Assembly: GCA_965198185.1 (NCBI GenBank)
Contig: CBDAOU010000001.1
Location: 62,001 to 126,000 of the forward strand
Source: JAJECS01 sp965198185
GTDB lineage: Bacteria > Chloroflexota > UBA11872
DNA: 64,000 bases
Reading direction: 5' to 3'
Both the position numbers and the translations under genes were made by a program. The notes below the pieces were generated by a model, which did no database searches, was not told the DNA's origin, and worked only from the letters and a program-made list of their open reading frames with translations. How positions within the stretch are numbered: position 1 is the first letter of the stretch; each line of letters opens with the position of its first letter. Below are positions 18,009 through 27,492 of the stretch, in pieces.

Positions 18009-20843
18009 ATGTCAAGACTGCTTCGCAGGGCCATCGTGGCGCTGCTCGTCGTGGCCGCCGCCGGCGGAGTGGCCGCCTTTCTGCTCATCCGCCAGGGAGT
18101 CTTCGAGACCGAAGAGGAGTCACCGCCGGTCACCGCCGCGGTTGAGCGCCGGGACCTGGTCAGCAGTCTTGCCGCGATAGGCAATGTTGAGTACGGCAAC
18201 ACGGTCGCGTTGGGGTTTGGGCAGTCGGGGATTCTGCAGGCCCTGAACGTCGACGCGGGTCAGCTGGTTCCCGCGGGCACCGTGCTGGCCCAGCTTGATG
18301 TCATCGACCTCGAGCGGGCCGTCGAGGACGCCGCGTCGGCGCTGCAGCAAGCCGAGCTGCAGCTCGCCAAGCTGCTCCGGCAGGCAGACGCCGCCGACAT
18401 CGAGCGCGCCGAGCTGGATGCACAGGAAGCGCAGGCGGCGCTTGCCGACCTGCTGACCCCCAACAGCGTGTCGGACCTCGCGGCCGCCGAGGCTTCCGTG
18501 GTCTCGGCTCAGATGAGCCATGACCGCGCCGTCAAGGATCTGCAAGACCTTCAGGCCGGCCCGTCGGCTCTCGATCTGCTCGAAGCCGAAGGCGCCATTG
18601 CCTCGGCGCAAGCGAGCCTGGCAAGCGCCGAGCTGGGGCTGCGGGAACTGCTCGACGAGCCCTCCGCCGCGGTCATGGCCGACGCTGAAGGGGCGCTCGA
18701 ATCCGCTCGGTCCAGCCTCGCCGGCGCCAAGGACGCGCTTGCGACGCTGCTGGAAGACCCGAGCACGGGCGACGTGGCCAAGGCCGAGCTAAAGATCCGA
18801 TCAGCGCGCGCGGCTTACGCCGAGGCCGCGGATCAGCTGGCTTCGCTGCGCGCCGGAGCCACGCAGGCCGATATCGCTGAAGCCGCCGCGAGCGAGGTGG
18901 CCGCCCGCGCCGCGCTCGTCCAAGTCGTGGAGGAGTTGGCATCGCTGACAGCCGATCCGACGGCGGAGGAGCTGGCGGACGCCGAGAACCAAGTGATTAG
19001 TGCGAAGGCCGGCCTGCTTCAGGCGCAATCGGCGCTGGACACGCTGATCAACGGACCAACGGAAGCGCAACTCCAGGACGCTCGCGACCAGATCGCCACG
19101 GCGCAGGCGACGCTTGACGGCGCCAGACGCGCCGCTGCGGAGGCGCCAGCAAACCAAGTTCTAGTGATCGCTGCCGCCGAAGCGCGACATGAGTCCGCTC
19201 GGGCCACGCTGCTTTCGGCTCACGCGGCGCACTCAGAAGCCAAATACGACGGATCCTCGGAGCGGCAGGTCGCAGCGGCCGCGGCCAGAGTGCGGGCCGC
19301 TGAAGTTGAGTTTGCGTCGGCCGGCCAGGAGCTTAATGAGGCGCGAGCCGGACCCGACTACGTTGCCCTGAACGAAGCCATCGCCGCCGGCGAGCGCGGC
19401 CTTGCCGCCGCGCACCGTCGGCTGGCCGAGCTCCAGGAAGCGCCGACGGAAGCGGACCTCGCAGAGACCCAAGCGAACATTGCCCTGGCCGAAGGAACGC
19501 TGCGCGATGCCGAGGAGAGCCAGCGCACCCTGATTGAAGGGCCGTCAATCTCCGACGTCGCCACCCAGCAAGCCGCCGTCAGGACTGCTCAGGCAGCGCT
19601 GTCATCCGCCCAGGAGCGGCTGACCGAGTTGACCGAGGGTCCCAGCCAGGTTGATATCGCCGTGCAGGAAGCCGCGGTGGCATCGGCGCGGCAGGCCGTA
19701 GCGGACGCCGAGACGGAATTGGACGACCTGCGCGCCGGTCCGTCGGACACTGACGAGGACGCGCAAGAGAGCGCCATCGTGGTCGCGTCGCACAGCGTCG
19801 CCGCCGCCGAGGCGTGGTTGCAGGAGCTGTTCGCCGACCCAGACACCGCCGAGGTGCTCCGTGAGCAAACGGGGCTGAGGGCGGCGCAGCTTTCGCTGGA
19901 AGCGGCCAGGCTGCGCCTCGATGAGTTGCGGGCAGGACCCGACCCGACCGATGTCCGCCTGGCCGAACAGGCGGTGCACGCGGCGGAGCTTTCCCTGGCC
20001 GACGCCCAGGCGCGGCTCGACGAGCTGCAGCAGGGCCCGTCGGCGCTGGAGCTTCTTCGAGCGGAGAATGCCGTCCGCCGGGCCGAGCTGGGGCTCGCCG
20101 ACGTGCAGACCCCGCCGGACGCGCTGGACGTTGAGCAGAGCGAGCTGGCGGTGACGGACGCCGAGCGAGGTCTGGCAGCCGCCCAGGAAGACCTGACCGA
20201 CGCCCTGATCGTGGCGCCGTTCGCCGGAGTGGCGCTCGACGTGAACGGGCAGGCCGGGCTGCAGGCGCCGGCAACCGTGGTCACGCTGGCCGAGGCGGCG
20301 TCGATTCACGTGCTCGTGAACGTCGATGAGTCGGACATCGGACTGGTCAAGCTGGGCCAGCCGGCGACGCTCGAGTTCGAGGCCCTCAACGGCGCGGTGT
20401 TCGCCGGCACAGTCATCCGTCGCGGTCAGCAAGGCGAAGCGTCGCAGGGGCTCGTGACCTACCCGGTCGAGGTCGGCTTCACCTCGCCCGATCCTCGACT
20501 GCTGAGCGGCCTCACGGCGGATGTCTCTATCGTGCTGGCCGAGTCGGCCGGCACGCTGGCCATCCCACGGCAGGCGGTGCAGACGGTTGGAGCCCGGTCC
20601 TTCGTGAGCGTGCTCGGCCCCGACGGTGTCATCCAACAACAGCCCGTCACCGTCGGGTTGCAAGATGCGCTCTTCGTCGAGGTGCTCGCGGGTCTCGTCG
20701 AGGGCGAGGCCGTCGTCATGACCGGTGCGGCCGTGGCTGGATTCCAACTACCCCAGTTGCCTGAAGGCTTCACGCCGGGGCAGTTCAGGCCCGGGCAATT
20801 TGGTGGCGGCGGCTTCCGCGGCCTTGGCGGAGGCGGCGGCTAG
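18009..20843 (+). CDS. HlyD/MacA-type periplasmic adaptor with a giant repeated helical domain
   Basis: The 944-residue protein has an N-terminal membrane anchor (about 8-28), a first barrel-sandwich half (VEYGNTVALGFGQSGILQAL), then about 600 residues of Ala/Glu/Leu-rich helix. It closes with the second lipoyl half (LIVAPFAGVALDVNGQAG), a beta-barrel (HVLVNVDESDIGLVKLGQPA) and a Gly-rich tail. The helical part has about 15 repeats, each ending in a GP(S/T/D)-type turn such as AGPSALDLLEAE, NGPTEAQLQDAR, EGPSISDVATQQ. Typical MacA-like adaptors are under 400 residues. It should connect the exporter to the exterior. Its stop shares a base with the GTG of the ATPase gene. Confidence 0.85.
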   Translation: MSRLLRRAIVALLVVAAAGGVAAFLLIRQGVFETEEESPPVTAAVERRDLVSSLAAIGNVEYGNTVALGFGQSGILQALNVDAGQLVPAGTVLAQLDVIDLERAVEDAASALQQAELQLAKLLRQADAADIERAELDAQEAQAALADLLTPNSVSDLAAAEASVVSAQMSHDRAVKDLQDLQAGPSALDLLEAEGAIASAQASLASAELGLRELLDEPSAAVMADAEGALESARSSLAGAKDALATLLEDPSTGDVAKAELKIRSARAAYAEAADQLASLRAGATQADIAEAAASEVAARAALVQVVEELASLTADPTAEELADAENQVISAKAGLLQAQSALDTLINGPTEAQLQDARDQIATAQATLDGARRAAAEAPANQVLVIAAAEARHESARATLLSAHAAHSEAKYDGSSERQVAAAAARVRAAEVEFASAGQELNEARAGPDYVALNEAIAAGERGLAAAHRRLAELQEAPTEADLAETQANIALAEGTLRDAEESQRTLIEGPSISDVATQQAAVRTAQAALSSAQERLTELTEGPSQVDIAVQEAAVASARQAVADAETELDDLRAGPSDTDEDAQESAIVVASHSVAAAEAWLQELFADPDTAEVLREQTGLRAAQLSLEAARLRLDELRAGPDPTDVRLAEQAVHAAELSLADAQARLDELQQGPSALELLRAENAVRRAELGLADVQTPPDALDVEQSELAVTDAERGLAAAQEDLTDALIVAPFAGVALDVNGQAGLQAPATVVTLAEAASIHVLVNVDESDIGLVKLGQPATLEFEALNGAVFAGTVIRRGQQGEASQGLVTYPVEVGFTSPDPRLLSGLTADVSIVLAESAGTLAIPRQAVQTVGARSFVSVLGPDGVIQQQPVTVGLQDALFVEVLAGLVEGEAVVMTGAAVAGFQLPQLPEGFTPGQFRPGQFGGGGFRGLGGGGG

Positions 20844-21580
20844 TGGACGCCGACTCCCAGGGGAACGGCAACGCGGCGCCCGTGGTGCGTGTGGAAAACC
20901 TGGCCAAGACGTATCACATGGGCTCGATTGACGTACACGCCCTGCGCGGCGTCTCCTTCGACGTGCAGCAAGGCGAAATGGTCGCCATCATGGGCCACTC
21001 GGGTTCGGGAAAGTCGACCTTGCTCAATCTGCTGGGGTGCCTGGATGCGCCCACGGCCGGCAGCTACTTCCTCGACGGCGAGCTAGTTGGGGATCTGACC
21101 GACGACGCGCTGGCAGCCATCCGCAACCGCAAGATCGGCTTCGTCTTCCAATCGTTCAATCTGCTGGCGCGCATGTCGGCGCTGGAGCAGGTCGAGATGC
21201 CATTGCTCTATGCCCGCGACCGCCAACGGCGGCAACGCGCGGAAGAGGCATTGGCCGTCGTCGGATTGGAGGACCGCATGCATCACAAGCCGTCGGAGCT
21301 CTCCGGCGGCCAGCAGCAGCGCGTGGCGATCGCGCGGGCCCTCGTCGGCAATCCCAGCATGGTCCTGGCTGACGAGCCGACCGGAAACCTCGACACGGCC
21401 ACGGCCACGGCCAACGAGATCATGGACCTGCTGGCCCTCCTGAATGAGGATCGCGGCATCACGACGCTGATCGTCACGCACGAGGCCGTGATCGCCGAGC
21501 GCACCCAGCGCATCATCCGCATGGTTGACGGGACCGTTGCCACCGACGAACGCCACAGCCTCGCGGGAGGCGTCGCATGA
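20843..21580 (+). CDS. MacB/LolD-type ABC transporter ATP-binding protein
   Basis: The 245-residue ABC ATPase has Walker A GHSGSGKSTLLNLLG, the Q-loop FVFQSFNLL, signature LSGGQQQRVAIARAL, Walker B MVLADEPTGNLD and switch His in LIVTHEAVIAER. The sequence belongs to the MacB/LolD/FtsE-like type-VII group that drives mechanotransmission rather than transport through the membrane. It begins at GTG overlapping the adaptor stop and its own 3' end overlaps the permease gene by four bases (ATGA), so the three genes form one operon. Confidence 0.92.
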   Translation: MDADSQGNGNAAPVVRVENLAKTYHMGSIDVHALRGVSFDVQQGEMVAIMGHSGSGKSTLLNLLGCLDAPTAGSYFLDGELVGDLTDDALAAIRNRKIGFVFQSFNLLARMSALEQVEMPLLYARDRQRRQRAEEALAVVGLEDRMHHKPSELSGGQQQRVAIARALVGNPSMVLADEPTGNLDTATATANEIMDLLALLNEDRGITTLIVTHEAVIAERTQRIIRMVDGTVATDERHSLAGGVA

Positions 21581-22827
21581 GCCTCGCCGACGGCGTGCGC
21601 CTGGCGCTGCGGGCGTTGGCCGCCAACAAGCTGCGCACCAGCTTGACGGTGCTGGGCATGGTGATCGGCGTGGCAGCAGTGATCGCGCTGATGTCGTTGG
21701 GCGCCGGCGCGCAGGCGTCGATCGAGGCGAACATCCGCGGCACCGGTTCCAACCTGCTCTTCATCAGCCCGGGCGTCCAAGCGCAAACCGGGGGCAGGTT
21801 CGTGGACGTGAGCGCGACGACGCCGACGCTGACCTTCGACGACGCCGAGGCGATCCGCGAAGCCGCTATCCCAGGCATCGTGGACATCGCTCCAACTCGC
21901 AACACCAACGCGTCGCTCGTGGCGGGCGGCAACGCGTTCTCGACGCAGATCATCGGTATCACGCCGAGCTACGCCGAGGTCCGCACCTTCCAGCCCCAGG
22001 CCGGTCGCTTCATCACCGACGACGACTTGCAGCGACGCGCCCGCGTGATCGCCCTGGGGCAAACGATTGCCACCGAACTGTTCCCGGGACAGAACCCGAT
22101 CGGCGGCACGGTGCGGCTCAATAACCAGACCTTCACCGTGATCGCCGTGATGGAGGAGTCGGGGCAAGCGACGTTCCAGAGCCGCGACAACCAGGCGCTG
22201 GTGCCGCTGACGACGCTTCAGACGCGCATCAGCCCATCGCGCACGCTGACCGGCGACGACATCGTCGGTGAGATCAGCGTGACGCTCGCCAACGAGGACG
22301 AGGCGACGATCGAGGCGGTCACGAACGAGGTCAGCGCGCTGCTGCGGCTGCGGCACGACGTGGTGGAAGACGACTTCACCATCCGGACGCAACAGGACAT
22401 CATCGAAGCGCTGGGCGAGGTCACGGGCACGCTGACGCTGTTCCTGGGCGCGATTGCCGGCATCTCGCTGCTGGTCGGCGGCATCGGCATCATGAACATC
22501 ATGCTCGTCTCCGTGGCGGAGCGGACGCGCGAGATCGGCATTCGCAAGGCCATTGGCGCGCGCCGCCGGGACATCCTGGTGCAGTTCCTGATCGAGGCCG
22601 TCCTGGTGAGCCTGGGCGGCGGCATCGCCGGCGCCGTCATCGGCGGCCTGCTGGCGACGTTTATGGGCGGCGTGAGGATCGGTGGCCGCGCGCTGGAGGG
22701 ACACCTGACACCCGAGCCGGTAATCCTGGCGCTGGCCGTATCGGTGGCGATCGGTCTGGTGTTCGGCATCTATCCCGCCAACCGCGCCGCGCGGCTGCGG
22801 CCCATCGAGGCTCTGCGGTACGAGTAG
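21577..22827 (+). CDS. MacB-like ABC permease
   Basis: The 416-residue protein has one N-terminal helix (about 20-45, TSLTVLGMVIGVAAVIALM), a large extracytoplasmic MacB_PCD domain (about 50-270), and the FtsX domain with three helices (about 285-310, 335-360, 380-400). The NIMLVSVAERTREIGIRKAIGA loop is the FtsX/MacB hallmark. With the adaptor and ATPase it forms an efflux pump; possible cargoes include macrolides, peptides or lipids, none shown here. Confidence 0.92.
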   Translation: MSLADGVRLALRALAANKLRTSLTVLGMVIGVAAVIALMSLGAGAQASIEANIRGTGSNLLFISPGVQAQTGGRFVDVSATTPTLTFDDAEAIREAAIPGIVDIAPTRNTNASLVAGGNAFSTQIIGITPSYAEVRTFQPQAGRFITDDDLQRRARVIALGQTIATELFPGQNPIGGTVRLNNQTFTVIAVMEESGQATFQSRDNQALVPLTTLQTRISPSRTLTGDDIVGEISVTLANEDEATIEAVTNEVSALLRLRHDVVEDDFTIRTQQDIIEALGEVTGTLTLFLGAIAGISLLVGGIGIMNIMLVSVAERTREIGIRKAIGARRRDILVQFLIEAVLVSLGGGIAGAVIGGLLATFMGGVRIGGRALEGHLTPEPVILALAVSVAIGLVFGIYPANRAARLRPIEALRYE

Positions 22828-22858
22828 GGCGGCGCTCGATCCAGTTCGGCTGTAGCGG

Positions 22859-23773
22859 CTACGCCCCTTGGAATCGCAGCTCCGTCAGGTTAGTCAGCCA
22901 GCCCAGCTCCGCCGGGATCGCCCCCGTCAGCCGGTTCGAGCTGAGATCGAGCGTGGTCAGCTCGAACAGGTGGCTCAGCCCCGCCGGGATCGTTCCCGTC
23001 AGGCTCTTGCTCGCCAGATCCGAGTGCGCCACGGCCTGCCAGGCCTCGAACGCGATGGCGTGGTGCGCCCCAATCGGCGCCAGGAACACGATCCGCTCCT
23101 TGCCCCCGATCTCCGCCGCCAACGCTTCCTCCGCTTCGACCACCAGGTCTTGCAGCGACGCCTCGTAGTCGCCTCGCGTCTGCAGCGCTTGCGTACCAAA
23201 CGTCCCGGCCTCGTGCTCCCGCCGATACAGCTCATACGACCACGCCCCGCCCCGCGCGATCGCCAGGAAGTTCGACTTCGCCGTCTCGCGATACTCGGGG
23301 TTGAGCACATCCAGCGTGGCCGTGAACAGCGCTTCCAAATAACCCGCGGCGGGGATAGCATCGTCTGCCCCCAACTGGAGCCACATGCGGATCGCGTCCT
23401 CGCGCTGCGCCGCCGTGCGCGCGATCCCCCGCCAGGCGCAGCGCACCGAATCCACGCCTGCCGTACCCCGGATTGCCAGATGCACCGGCGACGCCCCTGC
23501 AAGTCCTAGCCCCTGTTCCAGAAGTCGCTCGACGGTTTCTCGCTCGACGAGTCTGGATACAGCGGGACCATCGGAACGCGGTCCAAGTCTAGGGGTGGGC
23601 GCGGCAGTCGGGGTGGAGGATACGCCAGCCGGAGTAGCGTTTCCGTCACCAACCGGCGGGCCTAGCACGTCCCTTAGTTGGCGGCGGCTGCGCGGCAGGT
23701 GACCTGGAGCCACGACTGTCGCTGCCTGCACATGCCCAGCACACTGCACTCCCCAATTGCAAGACCAACGCAA
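22859..23773 (-). CDS. protein with unknown domain and two C-terminal leucine-rich repeats
   Basis: The 304-residue frame has a Thr/Pro linker (about 48-65) and a domain I do not recognise (about 75-255, with VRCAWRGIARTAAQREDAIR and FLAPIGAHHAIAFEAWQAVA). Two plant-type LRR units follow at the C-terminus (LTGTIPAGLSHLFELTTLDL and the next). The N-terminal 45 residues are not a signal peptide. In another frame at 23646-23870 a hydrophobic stretch ending VCWAC resembles a lipoprotein signal, so the true start may lie upstream across a frameshift. It follows the related LRR lipoprotein gene, 93 bases away, on the same strand. Confidence 0.55.
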   Translation of the reverse strand: MRWSCNWGVQCAGHVQAATVVAPGHLPRSRRQLRDVLGPPVGDGNATPAGVSSTPTAAPTPRLGPRSDGPAVSRLVERETVERLLEQGLGLAGASPVHLAIRGTAGVDSVRCAWRGIARTAAQREDAIRMWLQLGADDAIPAAGYLEALFTATLDVLNPEYRETAKSNFLAIARGGAWSYELYRREHEAGTFGTQALQTRGDYEASLQDLVVEAEEALAAEIGGKERIVFLAPIGAHHAIAFEAWQAVAHSDLASKSLTGTIPAGLSHLFELTTLDLSSNRLTGAIPAELGWLTNLTELRFQGA

Positions 23774-23866
23774 TTGAAATCACAGGACTGCTGGAAAGTG
23801 ATGCCCTATGCCTCACCAACAGAGCGCCGCAACTCTCAGCCCGTAGCTTGCGAGTGTTTCCGGACG

Positions 23867-26686
23867 TCATTCCGCTGGCTCGCAGTCCGGTAACTCAACG
23901 TGTTCTCGATACGCCAGCCGCACGCCCTGTGGGACGCATCCCGTCAGCGCATTGCCGACAACAGCCATTTGCGCGCCTTCGGACAGTCGCGCAAGAGCAC
24001 CGGGGATGCGCCCCGAAAGCTGATTGTGAGAGAGATTCAGGAACTTGAGGTTGGGCAGGTGCACGAGGGCACCGGGGATGTGCCCCGTCAGTTTATTTTC
24101 GCTCAGATCCATGCCGGCAATGTTCGTCAACCCACCGAGTGATGCTGGGATAGAACCCGTGAGGTTGCTCTTATAAATGGTCAGGGCCTTCAGGTTCGTC
24201 AGATTTCCCAATGTTGGTGGAATCTCCCCGCCTAAGTTCGAAGCTTCCACGTACAACAGCTGTAGTTCTTTCAAGTTGCCAAACTCGGGCGGGATACCGC
24301 CGGAAATCCCTGATCTATTCACGTTGAACAAGTGAAACTCCCGCAGCTGCGTCAGGTTGCCAAGTTCCGCCGGAAGTTCGCCGCTCAGAGTGTCGCTGTA
24401 TAGATACAAGATTCGCAGCTGCGAGAGTCTGCCGAGTTCAGCTGGGATCCCGCCGCTCAGCTTGTTGAAGCCCAGTCTGAGTTCGCGCAGTTCTTGCAGA
24501 TTGCCAAATTCGGGCGGGATCACGCCGGATATGTTGCTGGGGCCGATACTTAACACGCGCAAGTGCGCCAACCGGCCCAATTCGGGCGGAATCACGCCCG
24601 ACACTTTCACGTCGGAGAATTGGTCATTGCCGATCTCCAACACACGCAATGCCGTGAGCCGGCTCAAGCCGGGCGGAATCACGCCGGACAATTCCACGCC
24701 TCGCAGCTGTCGCCCGACGTACCTCGTGATGGCGTACGGTGTGAGATGCAACTCGATGACGCGCGGTGGCGTCCCGCCAACGACGACGCCTTCCCACTCG
24801 CTGATGGGACTGAAGCGGTTCCAGTACAAGCGCTCGTCACCCGCCAGCGTGTCCCGCACCTCCAGCAACACTCGGCAGTCGTTGACCAAGCCCGGGTTTT
24901 CTGAAGGTCTCGGCACGATTCTGCCGCTGGCACACTCGGACACGTCGCGCGGCGGCGTCGATCCGGCCGGCGCAGACGCCGCTTCCGCCGGCACGATCGC
25001 GCCATCCGCTTGCCGGCGCGCCAGGAGCCGCACGTCGCTGCCGTCCGCCGCCACGCGGTACAGGACACCGCCTTGCACGATTGACGGCGGTCTGTCGCTC
25101 TCAGGGCGACCCGCGCTCGCAACGGCGATGTCGGCGCCGTCGGGCGACCACGCCGCGACCGACCCGCCTTCCAGTTGCACTGACAGGGTCTCTTCCGGGG
25201 TGCCTTCGCGGGCCACCACGCACGCCGACGTCCCGCACGTGTAGAGCAGCCGATCGCCCGTCGGCGACCACCCCACCGTTTCGATCCAGGCCTGCGTTGG
25301 TTCTGGCGCTCCATACCGCGGCTGCCAGCCGGAGATCGTCGTCACCCGCCGTGCGTCCGACCCGTCGGCGGCGATGGTGTAGAGCGCCACCTCGTCGCCG
25401 TCGGGCTTGGCAAACGCCAGCCGGGCGCCGTCCGGCGACCATGCCGGCGCGCTGACAGTGATGGCGAGCCGCCACTGCAACGCCCGGGCCAGATCCACGA
25501 TATGGATCACCTGCTCATCGCCGGCATGCCGCACGACGGCGACCCGCTGACCGTCGGGCGACCACACGGGCGGCACGTCGACGTTCGGGTAGTCGTCCTC
25601 GCGGCCGGTCCAGTTCCAGGCCTGAATCCGCCGCACGTCGCTGCCATCGGCCGCCATGGTGTACAGCCCTCGCTTCAGGGCGAACGCGTCCGCACCCTCC
25701 CGCGGAATCGCCGATTTCCCCGGATACGCACCCAGACTTCCGGGATACGCACGGTCCCCAGCAACGTAGAACGCGACGCGGCCGCCGTCGGGCGACCACA
25801 CCGGCGCGTCGCCCGCGAAGAGACGTCGCGTGGTCTCGGTGGGGACGTGCCGGACGGCAATCTCGTACAACCGATCGCCGATATGTGCCGGGATGTCGTA
25901 GAAGGCATAGGCGCGGTCAGCGGTGATCGGGTAGCTACATCGGCCCGGCGGCGTGGAGAACAGCCACGGACGGGTGCACCTCAAAATCTGCGGGTCCTCG
26001 AGCCGATCCGGCTCGTAGTAGCGACAGATGGCGTACACCACGCGCGACCCGTCGGGGGAGGCCATCGCGTGGGTGATGTGCCCGGCCACGTATCGGGACG
26101 ACCCGAGTCGGATGTCCGGCGCCGCGTCGACGAGCAGCTCGAGACGAGCCCCATTGGCATACGCCGCGAATAGTTGCGGACCGTCGGCGTACAGCACGCG
26201 AATGCTGTTCGGAAACCACGCCACGACCGCCCGCGAGACAGGGGAGTCCGTGCACGGTGGGTGGCGCGAAATCGTCCGTGATGGCGCGGCTCCCGCTGTT
26301 GACCCTGTTGTGTACGTAAGACTCGGGGTGGCGGCCGGCAGGTTGCGCGCCAGCGGAGTCGGCGTGGCCGTTGGCATTGCTCCCGGCGTGACGCTCGCTG
26401 CCGCAGGCGCAAGAGCCGTTTGCGTCGCACGCGGGCTGGGGGTCGGCGCCGCCCCGGGGCCCGCGCTCGTGCCTGCTGCCCCCATCGCTGTGATCTGCCC
26501 TTCCAACACAGCGCGCTGCGGCGACCGGTCCGCAACCGCCGAGCCATCGCCCTGCGCCATCGCCGTTGTCGCAACCGGGCCCGCCCTGCCATTGCCATCC
26601 GGAGCGCAACTCGCCAGGCTCGCTACCAGCCCCACAGCCGGCAGGAATGCGAAAGCAATCTGCCACGTCCTCCGACGAATTTTCAC
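23867..26686 (-). CDS. lipoprotein with TolB-type propeller and plant-type leucine-rich repeats
   Basis: The 939-residue protein starts MKIRRRTWQIAFAF and has lipobox SLASC (Cys about 27), then a Thr/Pro linker (to about 130). A propeller domain (about 145-560) holds six WSPDG-type repeats. A cap with paired Cys follows (SECASGRIVPRP and LVNDC, about 580-610), then ten 24-residue LRRs of the LxGxIPxELGxLxxL kind (about 665-915) and a C-cap with two Cys (LTGCVPQ and ELPDC). It should be displayed outside the cell and probably binds protein or glycan. The LRR part is AT-richer than the propeller part: 32/60 G+C at 24181-24240 versus 43/60 at 25081-25140. Confidence 0.8.
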   Translation of the reverse strand: MKIRRRTWQIAFAFLPAVGLVASLASCAPDGNGRAGPVATTAMAQGDGSAVADRSPQRAVLEGQITAMGAAGTSAGPGAAPTPSPRATQTALAPAAASVTPGAMPTATPTPLARNLPAATPSLTYTTGSTAGAAPSRTISRHPPCTDSPVSRAVVAWFPNSIRVLYADGPQLFAAYANGARLELLVDAAPDIRLGSSRYVAGHITHAMASPDGSRVVYAICRYYEPDRLEDPQILRCTRPWLFSTPPGRCSYPITADRAYAFYDIPAHIGDRLYEIAVRHVPTETTRRLFAGDAPVWSPDGGRVAFYVAGDRAYPGSLGAYPGKSAIPREGADAFALKRGLYTMAADGSDVRRIQAWNWTGREDDYPNVDVPPVWSPDGQRVAVVRHAGDEQVIHIVDLARALQWRLAITVSAPAWSPDGARLAFAKPDGDEVALYTIAADGSDARRVTTISGWQPRYGAPEPTQAWIETVGWSPTGDRLLYTCGTSACVVAREGTPEETLSVQLEGGSVAAWSPDGADIAVASAGRPESDRPPSIVQGGVLYRVAADGSDVRLLARRQADGAIVPAEAASAPAGSTPPRDVSECASGRIVPRPSENPGLVNDCRVLLEVRDTLAGDERLYWNRFSPISEWEGVVVGGTPPRVIELHLTPYAITRYVGRQLRGVELSGVIPPGLSRLTALRVLEIGNDQFSDVKVSGVIPPELGRLAHLRVLSIGPSNISGVIPPEFGNLQELRELRLGFNKLSGGIPAELGRLSQLRILYLYSDTLSGELPAELGNLTQLREFHLFNVNRSGISGGIPPEFGNLKELQLLYVEASNLGGEIPPTLGNLTNLKALTIYKSNLTGSIPASLGGLTNIAGMDLSENKLTGHIPGALVHLPNLKFLNLSHNQLSGRIPGALARLSEGAQMAVVGNALTGCVPQGVRLAYREHVELPDCEPAE

Positions 26687-26705
26687 CCAGGCGCCACCGT
26701 AATCC

Positions 26706-27083
26706 TCACGGGGTACTGAAAGCTTGATACAACGCGTAGATCGCCATCACGTCTAGCGGATGTGGAGAACAATTCGCCAACGAACGCTTGCCTGCCGCGA
26801 TTGCCTCGCGAACGGACGGGTGCTCATTGCCATCAGCCGTCAGGCCGGTCGCATGACCAGCCTTGGGCCGCGGCGCGCAGTTGTTCTTGCCGTTGCAGGC
26901 CTGGATGCGCATGTCGTACGGCGTACCGTTGAGCAGTTCATTGATCGTCCACATCGCTGTGGTCTCCGTCACCTTGTCGGTCCCGATCGGCCATGCTTGG
27001 CAGTGCCCCTTGGGATCCGTCTTCCGCGCCGTCGTGGCATCGGCTACCAGGTCACCTACCAGATACTACGCAGAATTGAGCGG
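26706..27083 (-). pseudogene. fibronectin type III domain fragment
   Basis: The frame opens after a TAG near 27084 with no start codon and reads through CQAWPIGTDKVTETTAMW then LLNGTPYDMRIQACNGKNNC, the last strands of an FN3 domain, ending NCSPHPLDVMAIYALYQAF. An internal ATT/ATG-like start around 26972 would give 88 residues but would cut the domain. This looks like the 3' end of a larger extracellular-protein gene that has lost its front. It sits just upstream of the LRR lipoprotein on the same strand. Confidence 0.5.
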
Positions 27084-27325
27084 AACTGTTCCACGCCCCC
27101 GACCGTACCCGGCCCAGCTGCTGTCGCTGCCCTTCCCGCCTACTGAGCGGGTCCGTCGGGTCCAGGCGGGCGGCTGAGTGTCGTTCCAGGGCCGGCGGTT
27201 CCGGCTGGCCAAAGCCCTCCGTGGCCAGCCCGTGGCCTTGTGTCCAACCGCCATCGACGGCTGCTGGCATCCGCTTCCTGATCGATCATCTGGGCGTCGT
27301 GGACCTGCGGGATCCCGCCTAAATG

Positions 27326-27365
27326 TGTTCACCATGTCTCCGAACACCTGTACACCATCTGTCCG
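27326..27365 (+). repeat. pair of 17-base direct repeats, possible relic of a mobile-element end
   Basis: TGTTCACCATGTCTCCG (27326-27342) and TGTACACCATCTGTCCG (27349-27365) match at 14 of 17 positions with a 23-base period. Nearby are CCACCATTTTCTTGAGG and an inverted GTGTTC/GAACAC pair. Such iterated CACCAT-TCCGG motifs recall subterminal repeats of IS481-like elements, but no transposase is present. The rest of 27084-27480 holds nothing else I can identify. Confidence 0.3.
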
Positions 27366-27492
27366 GTCTGGAAACCCAAGGGAGAGGGGACCGGGCCTCA
27401 GCGGCGAAGCGGGAAAACCGCCCGATGCTGGCCAAAGTGACCCACCATTTTCTTGAGGTAGCCCTATCTTTGTTCGGTTTTTGTTTGGTATA

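Noticed and set aside
26760..27146. Plus-strand 128-codon frame
   Set aside because: Opposite the FN3 fragment, no domain, Arg-rich; the FN3 reading on the minus strand is far more convincing.
27325..27347. LexA box for the mutasome (GTGTTC...GAACAC)
   Set aside because: The 11-base spacer does not match LexA operators I know, and it lies over 130 bases from imuA; kept only as a repeat.
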